Assembly: GCA_900770515.1 (NCBI GenBank)
Contig: CAAHDP010000475.1
Coordinates: forward strand, 1-14,405
DNA length: 14,405 bases
Source: an uncultured Prevotella sp.
GTDB taxonomy: Bacteria; Bacteroidota; Bacteroidia; Bacteroidales; Bacteroidaceae
Direction: 5' to 3'
The translations under genes and the position numbers were made by a program. Positions 13,052 to 14,405 of this stretch are shown one piece after another (the first letter of the stretch is position 1; each line of letters begins with the position of its first letter). A model generated the notes under the pieces. That model made no database searches. It was not told where the DNA came from and was given only the letters and a program-made list of their open reading frames with translations.

Positions 13052-14405
13052 GAACCGGCTGCCATGGGCGAGAATGATGAACTCTCTGAGCAGCAGTTCG
13101 GGATGGAAGCTCGTAAGCTCGAAATAAGGCACCGTGGAGGTATCCACCTGATAGATATTGCCCCGGCTGAAGGCGGCAAGAGCCTTGTAACCGTCATACT
13201 CCTGCAGCAGCTGAACCTGCGACAAGGGAGCACCTCCGAAGTATTTGAATGCCCATACATCCACCTGGTTTCCCTTCGCCAGAATCTGCTCCGGACTCAT
13301 CGGCAGACTTCCGCTGTGCTGATCATCCGAGAAGATATAACGGGCGTTGGCATCCTTCAGGAGAATGCCGATAGTGCTCTGACCACCAGGCACATACCAT
13401 ACATTGCCTGTTTTTCTTTCGGTCAATATCGAAAGTCCATTGGGCAGCTTTCCAGCCTCAGCCTTCAAGTTCAGATATTCCTTCTCTATCTGAGCAAAAA
13501 GAGAATCAGCCCTTAATTCGCAAGATGCAGGAAGAGTTGCCTCTGATGCTTTTCCGGCAGTAGCCTCTGATGCTTTTCCGGCAGTAGCCTCTGATGCTTT
13601 TCCGGCAGCAGCCTCTGATGCTTTTCCGGCAGCAGTAGTTGAAATATTCTTGTCTTTTCCAAAGAGCATGCCATAGAATTTCATCCATTCCGCCCTGCCC
13701 AATGGCGAAGACTCCATATAGTCGGCAGCTTCGATAAGGGGGATATGCAGCTTGTCGAGCTTGCCATATCCACCGCTGTTCTCGAAGGGCGAAACGAGGA
13801 TGGCTTCGGGTTTCAGGGCGATGATTCGCTCGATATCGGGAGCCATGCTGGAACCGCAATCCACGATGGAATTCTGGGCAGAAGCATTTCCGGAAGAACC
13901 ATTTCCTGCAAAAGCCTTTCCTGCAGAAGCATTCCCTGCAGAAGCATTTCCTGCAGAAGCAGCCCTCTTCCTGACATCCGGAATATTGATGTAATTGAGG
14001 TCGCAGACGCCACGGATAGCCTGCTGGCATCCCAGTTCGTACATCAGCTGGCAATGGGGAGCGATGAAAACGGCACTTCTCTCCACCGGTGTGCGCACGG
14101 TATCGGTAGTGCATCTCGCCCCCGTGCTGCGCCTTCTGGCAAGCATTGTCACCGTCTTATCCCCCTCCTCTCCTTTCGGAATCAGGATGTAGCGATGCAG
14201 CAGCGTTCCCGCCTTCCACGGGTTGGCAACGATAGCCTCAGCATACTGATAATCAACACCTTCGCCGTTACCGGAAGCATCTTCCTCATCACCATGTTTC
14301 ACGATGGTAAGCAACTTGGCGTACTTCATCTCCAGGGTATCGCCAGCCTCCGCATCAGCAGCAGCCGTCTTTCCTCCCTGGCATGCCGCCATCAGCAGGG
14401 CCGCC
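13025..14405 (-). CDS. ABC transporter substrate-binding lipoprotein (FepB/BtuF-like), 5' end outside the window
   Basis: A partial gene of at least 460 codons. The right edge encodes ALLMAAC, the end of a lipoprotein signal peptide, so the in-frame ATG at 14392 is inside the signal and the true start lies beyond 14405. The mature protein should be a membrane-anchored class III binding protein with two lobes joined by a long helix. SAVFIAPHCQLMYELGCQQA and GVCDLNYI belong to lobe one. IVDCGSSMAPDIERIIALKP then EAILVSPFENS is the typical helix-strand segment of FepB/BtuF proteins. NVWYVPGGQST, DVWAFKYFGG and FELTSFHPELLLREF lie in lobe two. Two in-frame tandem-repeat arrays (about 13881-13955 and 13539-13634) add Ala/Gly/Ser/Glu-rich loops. 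The permease gene follows 39 bases downstream. The ligand is probably an iron chelate, heme or cobalamin. Confidence 0.9.
   Translation of the reverse strand, partial: AALLMAACQGGKTAAADAEAGDTLEMKYAKLLTIVKHGDEEDASGNGEGVDYQYAEAIVANPWKAGTLLHRYILIPKGEEGDKTVTMLARRRSTGARCTTDTVRTPVERSAVFIAPHCQLMYELGCQQAIRGVCDLNYINIPDVRKRAASAGNASAGNASAGKAFAGNGSSGNASAQNSIVDCGSSMAPDIERIIALKPEAILVSPFENSGGYGKLDKLHIPLIEAADYMESSPLGRAEWMKFYGMLFGKDKNISTTAAGKASEAAAGKASEATAGKASEATAGKASEATLPASCELRADSLFAQIEKEYLNLKAEAGKLPNGLSILTERKTGNVWYVPGGQSTIGILLKDANARYIFSDDQHSGSLPMSPEQILAKGNQVDVWAFKYFGGAPLSQVQLLQEYDGYKALAAFSRGNIYQVDTSTVPYFELTSFHPELLLREFIILAHGSRFGKLRFYKK
13539..13634. repeat. Four 24-bp tandem repeats within the binding-protein gene
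   Basis: Four near-identical 24-bp units (13539, 13563, 13587, 13611) differ only by single bases, for example GTA/GCA at the unit ends. On the minus strand they encode the octapeptide AGKASEAT (with one A variant) four times. The unit length keeps the frame. The array falls between GKDKNIST and the ADSLFAQIEKEY helix, an expected surface loop. Confidence 0.92.
13881..13955. repeat. Five 15-bp tandem repeats within the binding-protein gene
   Basis: Five imperfect units of GAAGCATTTCCTGCA (13881, 13896, 13911, 13926, 13941) encode pentapeptides of the AGNAS/AGKAF type on the minus strand. The array lies between DVRKRAAS and IVDCGSSM, a loop in normal binding proteins. The last units on the right are the most alike. 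The core resembles that of the 24-bp array, both coding for AG(K/N)AS. Confidence 0.88.

Noticed and set aside
13539..13955. CRISPR-like regular repeats.
   Set aside because: The units are directly tandem without spacers, only 15 or 24 bp long, and in frame with a protein-coding gene.
13506..14114. A 202-codon minus-strand frame overlapping the binding-protein gene, with Cys/Arg-rich repeats.
   Set aside because: It is the out-of-frame reading of the two tandem-repeat arrays, which stay open in other frames because their units are multiples of three. The lipoprotein frame has the conserved family motifs.

Overview
The window reads as chromosomal DNA from a Bacteroidota species, most likely Prevotellaceae (Prevotella/Segatella-like). 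The reasons are promoter-like sites of the Bacteroidota type (TAnnTTTG with an upstream TTTG or TTGG), start codons preceded by A-rich rather than Shine-Dalgarno sequence, a thrA / phosphoglycerate-mutase-like / thrC threonine cluster, and protein family types usual for that group. The taxonomic call is inference from these traits, not from a database match.

Layout. (1) Positions 1-212 hold no gene: a bidirectional hairpin terminator (88-115) and an A/T-rich short-repeat patch. (2) 213-4793, minus strand: a probable four-gene operon read right to left, with a YfcE-like metallophosphoesterase, a COG2509-type FAD-dependent oxidoreductase, a polar amino-acid ABC transporter protein in which substrate-binding domain and permease are fused, and its GlnQ-type ATPase. 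The binding domain in the fusion has its lobes in permuted order. (3) 4794-5076: a divergent control region with one Bacteroidota-type promoter in each direction. (4) 5077-10201, plus strand: the threonine operon, bifunctional aspartokinase/homoserine dehydrogenase, an alkaline-phosphatase-superfamily protein of the 'proposed homoserine kinase' type, and threonine synthase, closed by a strong terminator (10213-10245). (5) 10290-11246, plus: a D-2-hydroxyacid (glycerate-type) dehydrogenase with its own terminator (11272-11309). (6) 11314-11913, minus: an antitoxin-like gene followed by only the C-terminal third of a RelE/ParE-type toxin, behind a duplicated 24-bp promoter/operator element. (7) 11963-14405, minus: a BtuC/FecCD-type permease and, upstream of it, a lipoprotein substrate-binding protein that runs off the window edge and carries two in-frame tandem-repeat arrays.

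How the genes work together. ThrA commits aspartate to homoserine, the middle gene is the best local candidate for making phosphohomoserine (no GHMP-type ThrB is present), and ThrC makes threonine. The left operon imports a polar amino acid. The right-hand pair is an iron-siderophore/heme/cobalamin-type importer whose ATPase is not encoded downstream of the permease. Short, imperfect A/T-rich tandem repeats recur at gene boundaries and one has entered the reading frame of the oxidoreductase. No rRNA, tRNA, CRISPR array, insertion sequence or known riboswitch was recognised, and there is no gene-free stretch over 300 bases.
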